Source of the DNA: UBA4582 sp965657335
GTDB lineage: Bacteria > Pseudomonadota > Gammaproteobacteria > Pseudomonadales > Azotimanducaceae
NCBI GenBank assembly: GCA_965657335.1
Contig: CBFHOH010000021.1
Span: forward strand, 15,358 to 79,357
Direction: 5' to 3'
Length of the DNA stretch: 64,000 bases
Below the pieces are notes generated by a model. That model was not told the origin of the DNA, ran no database searches, and was given only the letters and a program-made list of their open reading frames with translations. Below are positions 25,768 through 34,685 of this stretch, in pieces (positions within the stretch are counted from its first letter, which is position 1; each line of letters begins with the position of its first letter). The position numbers and the translations under genes are program-made.

Positions 25768-27483
25768 ATGGCTGCGAACCCAACGCAATTAAGCGGGCTT
25801 GCCAGGCGACTGGTCGAAGATAACCTGCTGGAAAACTCAGCGGCCAGAGCAGCTTCTGCAGAGGCCTCCAAAACCCGGGTTCCTTTCGTAACTCACCTTG
25901 TCCAGAGCAAATTAGTGAGCCCGAAAGATATTGCCAATGCTGCCTCTGAGGAGTTTGGCACCCCTCTGTTAGACCTTTCTGCACTTGACCCTGAAGTTAT
26001 TCCAAAAAATTTAGTCGACGAAAAACTGATTCGCGCGAACCACGCAATACCAATTTTCCACAGAGGCAATCGGCTGTTCGTCGCAGTTTCCGATCCGACC
26101 AATCGTCAAGCATTAGACGAGATAAAATTTCAAACAGGCATTTCGACGGAAGAAGTGTTGGTTGAAGAAAACAAGCTGACAGCCTTCATTGACGCCTACC
26201 TTGAGTCTCAGGAAAGTGGCGGGTTAGGAGATTTAGGCAGCGATGATGTTGATTTGGAACTCGAAGCCGTTGACGAAAGTGGTAGCAGCGAAGAAGAGGA
26301 TGCCAATGCTGCAACCGACGATACTCCGGTCGTTCGTTTTATCAACAAAATGCTGATGGATGCTATTAAAGGTAACTCGTCTGACCTGCACTTCGAACCA
26401 TTTGAAAAATCCTACCGGGTAAGGTTCAGAACTGACGGCGTACTACATGAGGTCGCAAGGCCCCCGGTAAATCTCGCACCCAGAATAGCCGCTCGCCTCA
26501 AAGTAATGTCCCAAATGGATATCTCTGAACGTAGGGTGCCGCAAGATGGACGTATCAAACTGAAAATTTCCAAATCAAAAGCAATTGATTTTCGGGTAAA
26601 CACACTGCCTGTGTTATTTGGCGAAAAACTCTGTTTACGAATTCTGGACCCTAGTAGCGCAAAAATGGGGATTGATGCCCTGGGTTACGAGGAAGATCAA
26701 AAAGCACTGTATCTAGAGGCACTTAATAAACCACAGGGTATGTTCCTTGTAACTGGCCCTACCGGAAGTGGCAAAACCGTATCGCTTTACACCGGGCTTA
26801 ATATCCTTAATACACCTGAATTGAACATATCGACAGCTGAAGATCCTGTTGAAATAAACCTCGAGGGTATTAACCAGTGTCCTGTCAATCACAAGGTTGG
26901 CCTAGATTTTGGTGAAGCACTGCGTTCATTTTTGCGACAAGATCCCGACATCGTCATGGTCGGTGAGATACGAGACCTTGAAACCGCAAACATTTCAATT
27001 AAAGCAGCACAGACAGGCCACATGGTGATGTCAACCTTACACACCAATAGCGCTCCTGAAACAATTACTCGATTGAGAAATATGGGTGTGCCGGCGTTCA
27101 ATCTGGCCACTTCGATCAATATCATCGTGGCGCAGCGACTGGCTCGTCGGCTTTGCGATTGCAAAGTAAAGCTCGACATTCCCAAGGCTGCGTTAATGGA
27201 GAAGGGTTTTACAGAAGAGGATGTCGATGCTGGCCTACAAGTGTATGGACCCGGCGGTTGCGATCGATGCTCAGGGGGTTACAAGGGCCGTATTGGAATC
27301 TACGAGGTCGTTAAAGTTACGCCTGAAATATCCAAAATCATCATGGAAGATGGTAACTCTCTTGAAATCGCTGAAGTGTGTACACAAGCGGGCTTCAAAA
27401 ATATTTTCGAGTCGGCGATGGTAAAAGTAAAAAATGGACTGACAAGTCTGGAGGAGGTTGATCGTGTCACTTCTGGTCATTAG
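25768..27483 (+). CDS. pilB: Type IV pilus assembly ATPase PilB
   Basis: The protein is 571 aa from the ATG at 25768, preceded by GGATGGAA; an ATG six codons earlier is an alternative. The N-terminal MshEN-type domains are followed by an acidic linker (residues 155-190). Next comes the secretion ATPase with Walker A 'GPTGSGKT' near residue 330, an Asp box 'STAEDPVE', Walker B 'DIVMVGEIRD' and the His box 'MSTLHTNSAPE'. A four-Cys zinc site, 'CDCK...CDRCSGGYKGR', is typical of PilB. It powers pilus extension in the cytoplasm. It heads the pilB-pilC-pilD-coaE-yacG block and is divergent from pilA. No pilT is seen in the window. Confidence 0.97.
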   Translation: MAANPTQLSGLARRLVEDNLLENSAARAASAEASKTRVPFVTHLVQSKLVSPKDIANAASEEFGTPLLDLSALDPEVIPKNLVDEKLIRANHAIPIFHRGNRLFVAVSDPTNRQALDEIKFQTGISTEEVLVEENKLTAFIDAYLESQESGGLGDLGSDDVDLELEAVDESGSSEEEDANAATDDTPVVRFINKMLMDAIKGNSSDLHFEPFEKSYRVRFRTDGVLHEVARPPVNLAPRIAARLKVMSQMDISERRVPQDGRIKLKISKSKAIDFRVNTLPVLFGEKLCLRILDPSSAKMGIDALGYEEDQKALYLEALNKPQGMFLVTGPTGSGKTVSLYTGLNILNTPELNISTAEDPVEINLEGINQCPVNHKVGLDFGEALRSFLRQDPDIVMVGEIRDLETANISIKAAQTGHMVMSTLHTNSAPETITRLRNMGVPAFNLATSINIIVAQRLARRLCDCKVKLDIPKAALMEKGFTEEDVDAGLQVYGPGGCDRCSGGYKGRIGIYEVVKVTPEISKIIMEDGNSLEIAEVCTQAGFKNIFESAMVKVKNGLTSLEEVDRVTSGH

Positions 27484-27628
27484 TTTTAGGATCTGACCCA
27501 AGACACATCGCTTAATTTGCTACTCAAAGGGAGTTAGCAACAAAACTTTAGCTTAATCTGATACTTACCTTTGGTATCAGCGCATTATCACCACACCGAA
27601 CAGGCACTGGTGAACGAGAGGAATCAAT

Positions 27629-28855
27629 ATGGCTGCAGCCAGTACAGTATTTGCTTGGGAAGGAACTGACAGATCAGGCAAAAAGACCAAAGGTGAAATT
27701 ACCACCAGCAATGCCAATATTGCGAAAACAGAACTGCGCAAGCAGGGGATTAACCCTACAAAAGTTAGTAAGAAAGGCGGCGGTCTGAGCGCATTGCTCA
27801 ATGCGGGCCAAAAAATCGGTCCCGCCGATACTGCGCTGTTCACTCGCCAACTCGCGACCATGATGAAAGCTGGCGTTCCCTTAGTTCAGTCATTCGAAAT
27901 CGTTGCCGATGGTATCGACAACCCCTCGATGAAGAACCTTATTCTCAAAATTCGCGATGACGTTTCTGCCGGTAATTCATTCGCACATGCCATTCAGGCG
28001 AACCCAGAGCACTTCAATGATCTCTATTGCAATTTGATTGACGCAGGTGAGCAATCCGGAGCACTTGAAACTATGCTCGAGCGCCTAGCGACTTATATGG
28101 AGAAGTCCGAGGCATTAAAAGCAAAAATAAAAAGCGCTATGAGCTATCCAATTTCAGTTTTAATCGTTGCGGGGATCGTGTCTTCAATTTTGCTCATCAA
28201 AGTTGTCCCTCAATTCGAGGAAATTTTTGCGGGTTTTGGCGCTGAACTACCAGAATTCACGCAGATGGTGGTCAACATGTCTCGCTGGATGCAAGAATGG
28301 TGGTTATTCGTGGCTGCAGCTATCGCGGCAATTGTGTACATTCGGAGAGAGGTGCTTAAACGGTCAAAAGCAGCACGGGATGCGCAAGAGCGATTCATGC
28401 TGAAAATTCCAATCATCGGTGACATACTTGATAAATCCTGCGTCGCCCGGTTTGCACGCACGCTATCAACAACATTCGCTGCCGGTGTGCCATTGGTTGA
28501 CGCTCTCGAGTCCGTATCGGGTGCAGCAGGTAACATCGTTTATTACGATGCGATCAAGAAAATTAAAGATGATGTTTCGAGCGGCATTCAACTCAACTAC
28601 TCTATGAAACAAACTGAGGTCTTCCCCAACATGGTTATTCAGATGGTTTCTATTGGAGAAGAATCCGGCGCCCTTGACGGCATGCTAGACAAGGCAGCAA
28701 CTTACTATGAGGACATGGTGGACAACGCAGTGGATGGACTCACGAGCTTGATGGAGCCGATTATTATGTCTTTTCTTGGCGTCGTCATCGGCGGGTTGAT
28801 TATCGCGATGTATCTACCAATCTTCTCGATGGGTGATGCAATTGGCGGCCATTAG
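27629..28855 (+). CDS. pilC: Type IV pilus inner-membrane platform protein PilC
   Basis: The protein is 408 aa. It contains two repeated GspF domains, each with 'FTRQLATMMKAGVPLVQSFEIV' and 'FARTLSTTFAAGVPLVDALESV' type segments. Three membrane helices follow, and the C-terminal helix is 'EPIIMSFLGVVIGGLIIAMYLPIF'. The N-terminus 'FAWEGTDRSGKKTKGEI' is standard. It couples PilB ATP hydrolysis to pilin insertion. A GAGAGGAATCAAT ribosome binding site precedes the ATG. It follows pilB by 145 bases. Confidence 0.97.
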   Translation: MAAASTVFAWEGTDRSGKKTKGEITTSNANIAKTELRKQGINPTKVSKKGGGLSALLNAGQKIGPADTALFTRQLATMMKAGVPLVQSFEIVADGIDNPSMKNLILKIRDDVSAGNSFAHAIQANPEHFNDLYCNLIDAGEQSGALETMLERLATYMEKSEALKAKIKSAMSYPISVLIVAGIVSSILLIKVVPQFEEIFAGFGAELPEFTQMVVNMSRWMQEWWLFVAAAIAAIVYIRREVLKRSKAARDAQERFMLKIPIIGDILDKSCVARFARTLSTTFAAGVPLVDALESVSGAAGNIVYYDAIKKIKDDVSSGIQLNYSMKQTEVFPNMVIQMVSIGEESGALDGMLDKAATYYEDMVDNAVDGLTSLMEPIIMSFLGVVIGGLIIAMYLPIFSMGDAIGGH

Positions 28856-28934
28856 AGCTGGATTCTGGCCGCAGGCCTCTGCTCGTTCATCGCCGCTTCT
28901 CAAAAAGAATCTGTCTCAGCAATAGACAGCTCTG

Positions 28935-29825
28935 ATGATAGATAACCTCTCGACACAACTATCTCTTTTCTTTTCGGTATTTCCGGTTATCAGCGCTTTC
29001 ATCGGTTTTATTTTCGGCATGCTTATTGGCAGCTTCCTGAATGTTGTCGCCCATAGACTTCCCATTATGATGGAAAGAGACTGGCATCAGCAGGCACATG
29101 AACTTCTAGGTTCTAAGCCGCCTGCCGACAGCTCCCCAGCACCTTTTAATCTCGTCTTCCCGAACTCACAATGTCCCAATTGCCGCCACGATATCAAACC
29201 CTGGGAAAACATCCCCATTCTCAGCTATTTCTTTCTAGGCGGAAAGTGCTCCTCATGCAAAACAGGCATCTCGCTGAGGTATCCCGTCGTGGAAACGTTA
29301 ACCGGCGTATTAACGGCTGCAGTGATTTACAACTACGGACTCACTGCGACAAGCCTTGCATGCTGCCTACTGACCTGGTCACTTATCTGTCTTTCACTCA
29401 TTGACTATGACACTCAATTTTTGCCTGACAACATTACCTTGCCACTGTTGTGGCTAGGTTTAATCGTAAACGCTTTTGATATTATTGTGCATTTTCAATA
29501 CGCGTTCTGGGGAGCGATTGCGGGCTACCTAAGCCTCTGGTCGGTAAACACAATGTTCAGGCTCGTTCGCGGCTATGATGGCATGGGGTATGGCGATTTC
29601 AAACTACTCGCAGCACTCGGTGCCTGGATGGGCTGGCAGTCATTACCGCTGATTGTTATTCTTTCTTCACTCGCCGGCGCCGTTGTTGGGGGACTTCTGA
29701 TTGTATTTGGCAGAGACAAATCGAAACCGATACCCTTCGGCCCTTACCTTGCCATTGCGGGATGGATATCGCTCGTTTGGGGTGCTGAGATAACCGATAT
29801 ATATCTCAGATTTACAGCTATATAA
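28935..29825 (+). CDS. pilD: Prepilin peptidase / N-methyltransferase PilD
   Basis: The protein is 296 aa with 7-8 hydrophobic helices. Hallmarks are 'GFIFGMLIGSFLNVVAHRLP' near the start and the four-Cys zinc motif, 'CPNCRHDI' with 'CSSCKTGISLRYPVVE' (about residues 80-112). The catalytic aspartates lie in 'LSLIDYDTQFLPD' and 'YDGMGYGDFKLLAALGAW'. It cleaves and N-methylates type IV pilins. In many species it also processes type II secretion pseudopilins, which would link it to gspAB at the left end. It is followed at 33 bases by coaE. Confidence 0.97.
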   Translation: MIDNLSTQLSLFFSVFPVISAFIGFIFGMLIGSFLNVVAHRLPIMMERDWHQQAHELLGSKPPADSSPAPFNLVFPNSQCPNCRHDIKPWENIPILSYFFLGGKCSSCKTGISLRYPVVETLTGVLTAAVIYNYGLTATSLACCLLTWSLICLSLIDYDTQFLPDNITLPLLWLGLIVNAFDIIVHFQYAFWGAIAGYLSLWSVNTMFRLVRGYDGMGYGDFKLLAALGAWMGWQSLPLIVILSSLAGAVVGGLLIVFGRDKSKPIPFGPYLAIAGWISLVWGAEITDIYLRFTAI

Positions 29826-29858
29826 CTTTTGTTAAACCACACTTAAGATCCATATGAT

Positions 29859-30503
29859 ATGAGTTCATCAACAACCAAACTGGTCATTGGCCTGACCGGC
29901 GGAATCGGTAGTGGAAAAACCGCAGTATCAAATCACTTCGCAAAACTAGGTATCACCATCGCGGATGCTGATATCGCTAGTCGTACGGTGATGGAACCAG
30001 AGACTGAGGCTTACAACAAAATTATAGATTACTTCGGTGTAGAGATAGTCAACAAAGACAAAACGCTTGATCGAGCGCGCCTGCGCGAACTCGTTTTCAG
30101 CAATAGCAATAAGTTAAGGTGGCTTGAATCAGTTACAGTGCCCGCCATCATGAATCGACTAATCGAAGAGCTCGCACAATCGACCTCACCCTACTCTATT
30201 CTTTGTTTGTCCAGCGGGCGCGGACAGCACCCACTCATTCATCGCAACCTTGTCGTAGATGTTTTACCCGAGACCCAATTGGAAAGAGCAATACAGCGAG
30301 ATAACGATTCTGAGGCGCAGATAAAGTCCATAATGGCAAAACAGCCAACTCGACAAGAGAGGCTAGACTATGCCGACGACGTCATCAATAACGATGGCGA
30401 CATCTCTCTTCTCGAGAAAGAGGTGTCGCGCTTACACGCTCTGTATGGGACGTTGAGTTGCGCACCTGGTGAATTTAATCATTCTACGGAATATTCGCAA
30501 TGA
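29859..30503 (+). CDS. coaE: Dephospho-CoA kinase
   Basis: The protein is 214 aa with Walker A 'GLTGGIGSGKTAVSNHFAKLGI' at residues 10-31 and the following 'DADIASRTVM'. The conserved C-terminal 'RQERLDYADDVINNDGDISLLEKEV' is also present. It phosphorylates dephospho-CoA in the last step of CoA synthesis. The usual 'PLLFE' stretch reads 'LCLSSG' here (residues 114-119), a departure from the common motif. Its stop overlaps the yacG start. Position after pilD is the classic gammaproteobacterial order. Confidence 0.93.
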   Translation: MSSSTTKLVIGLTGGIGSGKTAVSNHFAKLGITIADADIASRTVMEPETEAYNKIIDYFGVEIVNKDKTLDRARLRELVFSNSNKLRWLESVTVPAIMNRLIEELAQSTSPYSILCLSSGRGQHPLIHRNLVVDVLPETQLERAIQRDNDSEAQIKSIMAKQPTRQERLDYADDVINNDGDISLLEKEVSRLHALYGTLSCAPGEFNHSTEYSQ

Positions 30504-30691
30504 CCAGACTGACTGTAGACTGTCCAATGTGTAAGACCAAGGTTCCATGGGACACCTCAAACCAGTTTAGGCCATTTTGTTCCGAGCGCTGTAAGCTGAT
30601 TGATTTAGGAGAGTGGGCAGAAGGTCGCAGGAGCATACCTTCGGATGCAGATCACGATGATACAACTGCAAGAGACCTTGATAGGGACTAG
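30500..30691 (+). CDS. yacG: DNA gyrase inhibitor YacG (zinc finger)
   Basis: The protein is 63 aa with four zinc-binding cysteines, 'CPMCKTKVPW' and 'FRPFCSERCKLIDLGEWA', then an acidic tail. YacG binds GyrB and blocks DNA binding by gyrase. The ATG overlaps the coaE stop by four bases (ATGA-type), so it is translationally coupled. It is the last gene of the pil-coaE block. Confidence 0.95.
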   Translation: MTRLTVDCPMCKTKVPWDTSNQFRPFCSERCKLIDLGEWAEGRRSIPSDADHDDTTARDLDRD

Positions 30692-31326
30692 TCTTCTTAA
30701 CTTACGGAATCAACTGCACTAACTATTGCATTGCCGTTACATGGAAACAACGAGCGTTTCCGTTTGAAGAAAATCATAAACTGGTGACCAACATCACCCT
30801 GAGGACAGATTAATGATCACAGGTATGTTCGCCAATCGGGATCAGGCGAACTTCAGGTTACAAACTTAGCCCTAATCTTCGACTGTCGTCAGCCACGACA
30901 TCGCTCTTTTATTCATGCAGCAAAGGCGACTCGCAACCATTGGTGGGTTCGTGGCAGATTCTAAGCTCACAACCGGCGTCGTTGTGCTGATCATGTCTGC
31001 GCTGAACAGCGCGCTGAAAGCGACAAATGCGTTGTTGAAAATTCTGTCAAAATCGTTGATACCTATAATGGCTAACCAAATACAGATACCCTAAGCCTGT
31101 GACTCACTTTTGCACTTAAATTTTCAGATTTGTCTTCTTCTGATAGCGGCTTGTCTCGGCTACCGGACAGGCAGCTTTCTCGACGGAGACCTGGATGTGA
31201 TAATGCTCGCTCAGGACCCTGCTGCACTTCTCTGAGACGACCATAAAAGCAGCTGCGAGATTATTTGTAGCCACAGGACCTAAATAAAAACCCTTTTGTT
31301 AGGCAAACGATTTTACGGAGAGAGGC
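30692..31326. other. 635-bp region without a recognised gene
   Basis: No convincing coding gene is seen. It holds two short open frames on the plus strand. One at 30813-30869 has 18 codons after a GAGGACAG sequence and begins 'MITGMFANRDQANF'. The other, 30915-31094, has 59 codons and begins 'MQQRRLATIGGFVADSK', with no ribosome binding site. A perfect GCGCTG-AA-CAGCGC hairpin lies at 30999-31012. The stretch may be decayed coding sequence or hold a small RNA, but neither can be shown here. Confidence 0.4.
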
Positions 31327-33369
31327 ATGACAAACTTCACGCGAGTGTTCACGATGTTTGTGAGTACGATACTGACAATTCAAATCAGCGCGGCTGAAAA
31401 CACATTATTTACGCCTGAAGATGTCTTCGACCTCGAATACGCCAGCGATCCAAGGGTCTCACCTGATGGTCGATCAGTCGTCTATGTCCGACGCTCTAAT
31501 GACATCATGACCGACAAAACGCGTTCCAGCCTATGGCAGGTCGATGCTCAAGGCAACAACCATCGCCCACTGGTTTCAGATACCAACAATCATTCATCTC
31601 CACGATGGTCAGCGGATGGCACCCGGTTAGCCTACATCTCATCAGCCAGTGGTAGCACACAAGTTCATGTTAGATGGCTGGACACTGGACAAACAGCACT
31701 ACTCACCAATCTTCGCAACTCACCCAAACACATTAGCTGGTCGCCCGACGGACGACGGATTGCTTTTACTATGAGCGTTAAGGGAAAAACGCGCACCCTC
31801 GCTAAAGCTAGAAAAAAACCAAAAGGTGCTAGTTGGGCTGAGCCGGTAAAGGTCATTGAAACGATCCCTTACCAATTTGACGGCAACGGAATTGTCGAGC
31901 CGGAGTATGAGCAAATTTTTGTGATACCAGAGGAAGGCGGAACACCGAGACAAATCACCAATGGCGAGTTCAATCATGGCGGACCTCTCGAATGGGATCG
32001 AAACAGCAGGAATATTTTATTTTCGAGTAATCGGCATCAAAACTGGCCACTAGAATCCGGAGAGCGTGATATTTTCAGCGTGAATGTGAAATCTCGCAAT
32101 CTTTCCCAGCTCACCAACAGTGAGGGAGCAGAATTCAACCCAAGGTTCTCTAAAGACAACAACCATATTGCCTACCTCGCTGTTCCGAAAAAACCAGTCG
32201 CCTACCAGAACACACAATTAAAGCTTATGAGAAGAGATGGTTCCGAGAGCACATTGCTTTCAGGTTCGCTTGACGCGTCACTGAGTAACCTTTTCTGGTC
32301 TCGAACCCAAAACATGATCTATGCGCAATTCGACCAGCGCGCAGTTAGGAAGATAGCCACGTTTGACCTTAAGGGGCTGAAAAAAATTGTCGCTGAAGGT
32401 CTGAGCGGGACATCACTGGGCCGACCATACCTGAGTGGCACCTATCATCTGGGTGGCAACGACACGATTGCTTTTACCTCAGGCAAACATGACAGCCCTG
32501 CTGATATCGTTGTGATGAAAAAAGATTCTGACAAACAGGTCTTGGCGACTCAATTGAATACCGACCTCCTCGCGGACAAAAACCTTGCATCCATTCACAA
32601 CATAACCTACGCGTCATCGTTTGATGGCGAAGAAATTCAGGGCTGGTACCTTCTACCGCCAGATTTCGATCCGGAAAAAAAATATCCGCTAATCCTTGAA
32701 ATTCATGGCGGACCTCACCTTGCATACGGCCCCTATTTCTCGGCAGAACTACAGTTGATGGCAGCGGCTGGCTACGTTGTTTTTTATGACAATCACCGTG
32801 GTAGCTCATCCTACGGAGAACGGTTTGCTTTGCTTCTACAATACAAATATTCGAGCAAGGAGGACTTTGCTGATCATATGTCGGGTGTAGACGCTGTCAT
32901 AAGCAAAGGGTTTGTTGATGAAGATAACCTTTTTATCGCAGGCGGTTCAGCCGGTGGAATCGCGACGGCCTATGCCATTGGACTGACAGACAGATTTAAT
33001 GCCGCTGCCGCAGCAAAACCTGTGATCAACTGGATCAGTAAAACACTGACAGCAGATTCCTCTGTTGGACAAATTTACCACCAGTTTCCCGGACCGCCAT
33101 GGGAACACTTCCAGCACTACTGGGAACGCTCCCCGCTATCTCTCGTGGGGCAGGTAACGACGCCGACGTTGCTGCTGACAGGCGAAGCTGATCGCAGAAC
33201 CCCTATTTCAGAAACAGAGCAATTTTATCAGGCTCTGAAATTACGAAAGATTGACGCTGCAATGGTACGAGTGCCGGACTCACCACACGGCATTGCAGGC
33301 AGACCGTCCCGACTTATCGCCAAAGTCGACAATATTCTCGCTTGGTTTGAACGCTATAGAAAGGACTAA
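31327..33369 (+). CDS. S9 family prolyl oligopeptidase / dipeptidyl peptidase-like
   Basis: The protein is 680 aa with an N-terminal signal sequence ending near 'ISAAENTLF', so it is exported. Residues 30-400 are WD40/PD40-like propeller blades ('DPRVSPDGRSVVYVRR', 'SPRWSADGTRLAYISS', 'HISWSPDGRRIAFTM'). The C-terminal alpha/beta-hydrolase has the nucleophile 'IAGGSAGGIATA' (Ser near 540), the Asp in 'LLTGEADRRTP' (near 621) and the His in 'DSPHGIAGRPS' (near 652). The intact triad indicates an active serine peptidase on short proline- or Ala-type peptides. A GGAGAGAGGC ribosome binding site precedes the ATG. The gene is isolated from its neighbours. Confidence 0.93.
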   Translation: MTNFTRVFTMFVSTILTIQISAAENTLFTPEDVFDLEYASDPRVSPDGRSVVYVRRSNDIMTDKTRSSLWQVDAQGNNHRPLVSDTNNHSSPRWSADGTRLAYISSASGSTQVHVRWLDTGQTALLTNLRNSPKHISWSPDGRRIAFTMSVKGKTRTLAKARKKPKGASWAEPVKVIETIPYQFDGNGIVEPEYEQIFVIPEEGGTPRQITNGEFNHGGPLEWDRNSRNILFSSNRHQNWPLESGERDIFSVNVKSRNLSQLTNSEGAEFNPRFSKDNNHIAYLAVPKKPVAYQNTQLKLMRRDGSESTLLSGSLDASLSNLFWSRTQNMIYAQFDQRAVRKIATFDLKGLKKIVAEGLSGTSLGRPYLSGTYHLGGNDTIAFTSGKHDSPADIVVMKKDSDKQVLATQLNTDLLADKNLASIHNITYASSFDGEEIQGWYLLPPDFDPEKKYPLILEIHGGPHLAYGPYFSAELQLMAAAGYVVFYDNHRGSSSYGERFALLLQYKYSSKEDFADHMSGVDAVISKGFVDEDNLFIAGGSAGGIATAYAIGLTDRFNAAAAAKPVINWISKTLTADSSVGQIYHQFPGPPWEHFQHYWERSPLSLVGQVTTPTLLLTGEADRRTPISETEQFYQALKLRKIDAAMVRVPDSPHGIAGRPSRLIAKVDNILAWFERYRKD

Positions 33370-33413
33370 GCAGCTGTGAGGGAGGACGAGCTTGAGGAAA
33401 ACAGATACATGAC

Positions 33414-34634
33414 CTAGGTTCTGTATTCCGCATTAATTCGAACATACTCATGGGACAGATCGCTGGTCCAGACAGTTTCACGAATGTCTCCGGCATTGAG
33501 TTCAACTCTGATAAGAATTTCTTCTCTAGCCATGACTTCGCTGCCCGCCTCTTCGGTGTAGTCCTGTGCTTTTTGGCCTTTTTTCATCAGCTGCACATCG
33601 CCCAAAAATATATCAAGCTTGTTGACGTCAATATCCACCGGTGCCTTGCCGATAGCCATGACCAAACGCCCCCAATTTGCGTCGCTCGCGAAAAGCGCTG
33701 TTTTCATCAATGGGGAATTCGCAATCGCGTAGGCGATACTCAAAGAATCTGAGCGGGACTCGCTTGAGCCGACTTCTACTGCAACAAATTTAGTGGCGCC
33801 CTCACCATCCCTGATGATTCCTTGCGCCAATTCAAGACATACCTCATTCAACATCTGCACAAACTGCTCATAAGCTTGCTCATCAACATCGATATCAACA
33901 GAGGACACACCCGTTGCACTCAACATACACGAGTCGTTAGTTGAAGTATCACTATCTACTGTGATTCGATTGAACGACCGATCACCAGCCGCAAGAAGAC
34001 ATGCTTTCAACGTTGCTTTTGTTGCTGTTACATCGCTCGCGATGTAACTCAGCATCGTCGCCATATTAGGCTGTATCATCCCTGAGCCTTTGGCAATGCC
34101 GGTAACCGTGACCAGCTCGCCATTAATTGTTCTCTGACGCGTTGCTATTTTTGGCTCAGTATCAGTTGTCATAATGCCATGCGCAGCTTCTAGCCAATTC
34201 TCTTCCGCTAGGCCTTTAGTCAACTCCTCAAGCGCGTCCGTTATTTTCTCTACTGGCAACCTTTCTCCAATGACTCCGGTAGAAAAAGGTATCACCGCCT
34301 CGGGACGACCCCCACCCACCTGTGAAACCGCTTTGCAACAAGCCAAAGCATCACCGATACCGGCCTCACCAACACCGGCATTAGCATTGCCGCTATTCAC
34401 TAGAAAATGCGTAGGGTTAGTCACGCTCAGATGTCTTTTGCCGACCTCAACCGGTGCAGCAGCAAATAAACTCTTAGTAAAAATACCAACTGTTATCGTG
34501 GTATCGACAAACTCAAAAAGCACTAAATCAGCAACATCTTGATCTTCAGTGTTGGCTTTGATGCCACAGCCACAAGCCGATAGTCTTACGCCAGGCACCA
34601 CATTAAAATCACGAGAGAAATGACCTACCGCCAC
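33414..34634 (-). CDS. argJ: Bifunctional glutamate N-acetyltransferase / amino-acid acetyltransferase ArgJ
   Basis: The protein is 406 aa. Visible family features are 'TNPTHFLVNSGNANAG', 'FSTGVIGERLP', and the autoproteolysis site 'KGSGMIQPNMATMLSYIASD', cleaved between Ala and Thr to give alpha and beta chains. 'FNRITVDSDTSTNDSCMLSATG' and the C-terminal 'RETVWTSDLSHEYVRINAEYRT' follow. It recycles the acetyl group from N-acetylornithine to glutamate in arginine synthesis. It is downstream of secA on the same strand at 51 bases, the Pseudomonas-like order. Confidence 0.97.
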   Translation of the reverse strand: MAVGHFSRDFNVVPGVRLSACGCGIKANTEDQDVADLVLFEFVDTTITVGIFTKSLFAAAPVEVGKRHLSVTNPTHFLVNSGNANAGVGEAGIGDALACCKAVSQVGGGRPEAVIPFSTGVIGERLPVEKITDALEELTKGLAEENWLEAAHGIMTTDTEPKIATRQRTINGELVTVTGIAKGSGMIQPNMATMLSYIASDVTATKATLKACLLAAGDRSFNRITVDSDTSTNDSCMLSATGVSSVDIDVDEQAYEQFVQMLNEVCLELAQGIIRDGEGATKFVAVEVGSSESRSDSLSIAYAIANSPLMKTALFASDANWGRLVMAIGKAPVDIDVNKLDIFLGDVQLMKKGQKAQDYTEEAGSEVMAREEILIRVELNAGDIRETVWTSDLSHEYVRINAEYRT

Positions 34635-34685
34635 GATTTAGCTCCTAGACTAATTATTGTTCCGGGACTCTTTGCCCCCTGATTG

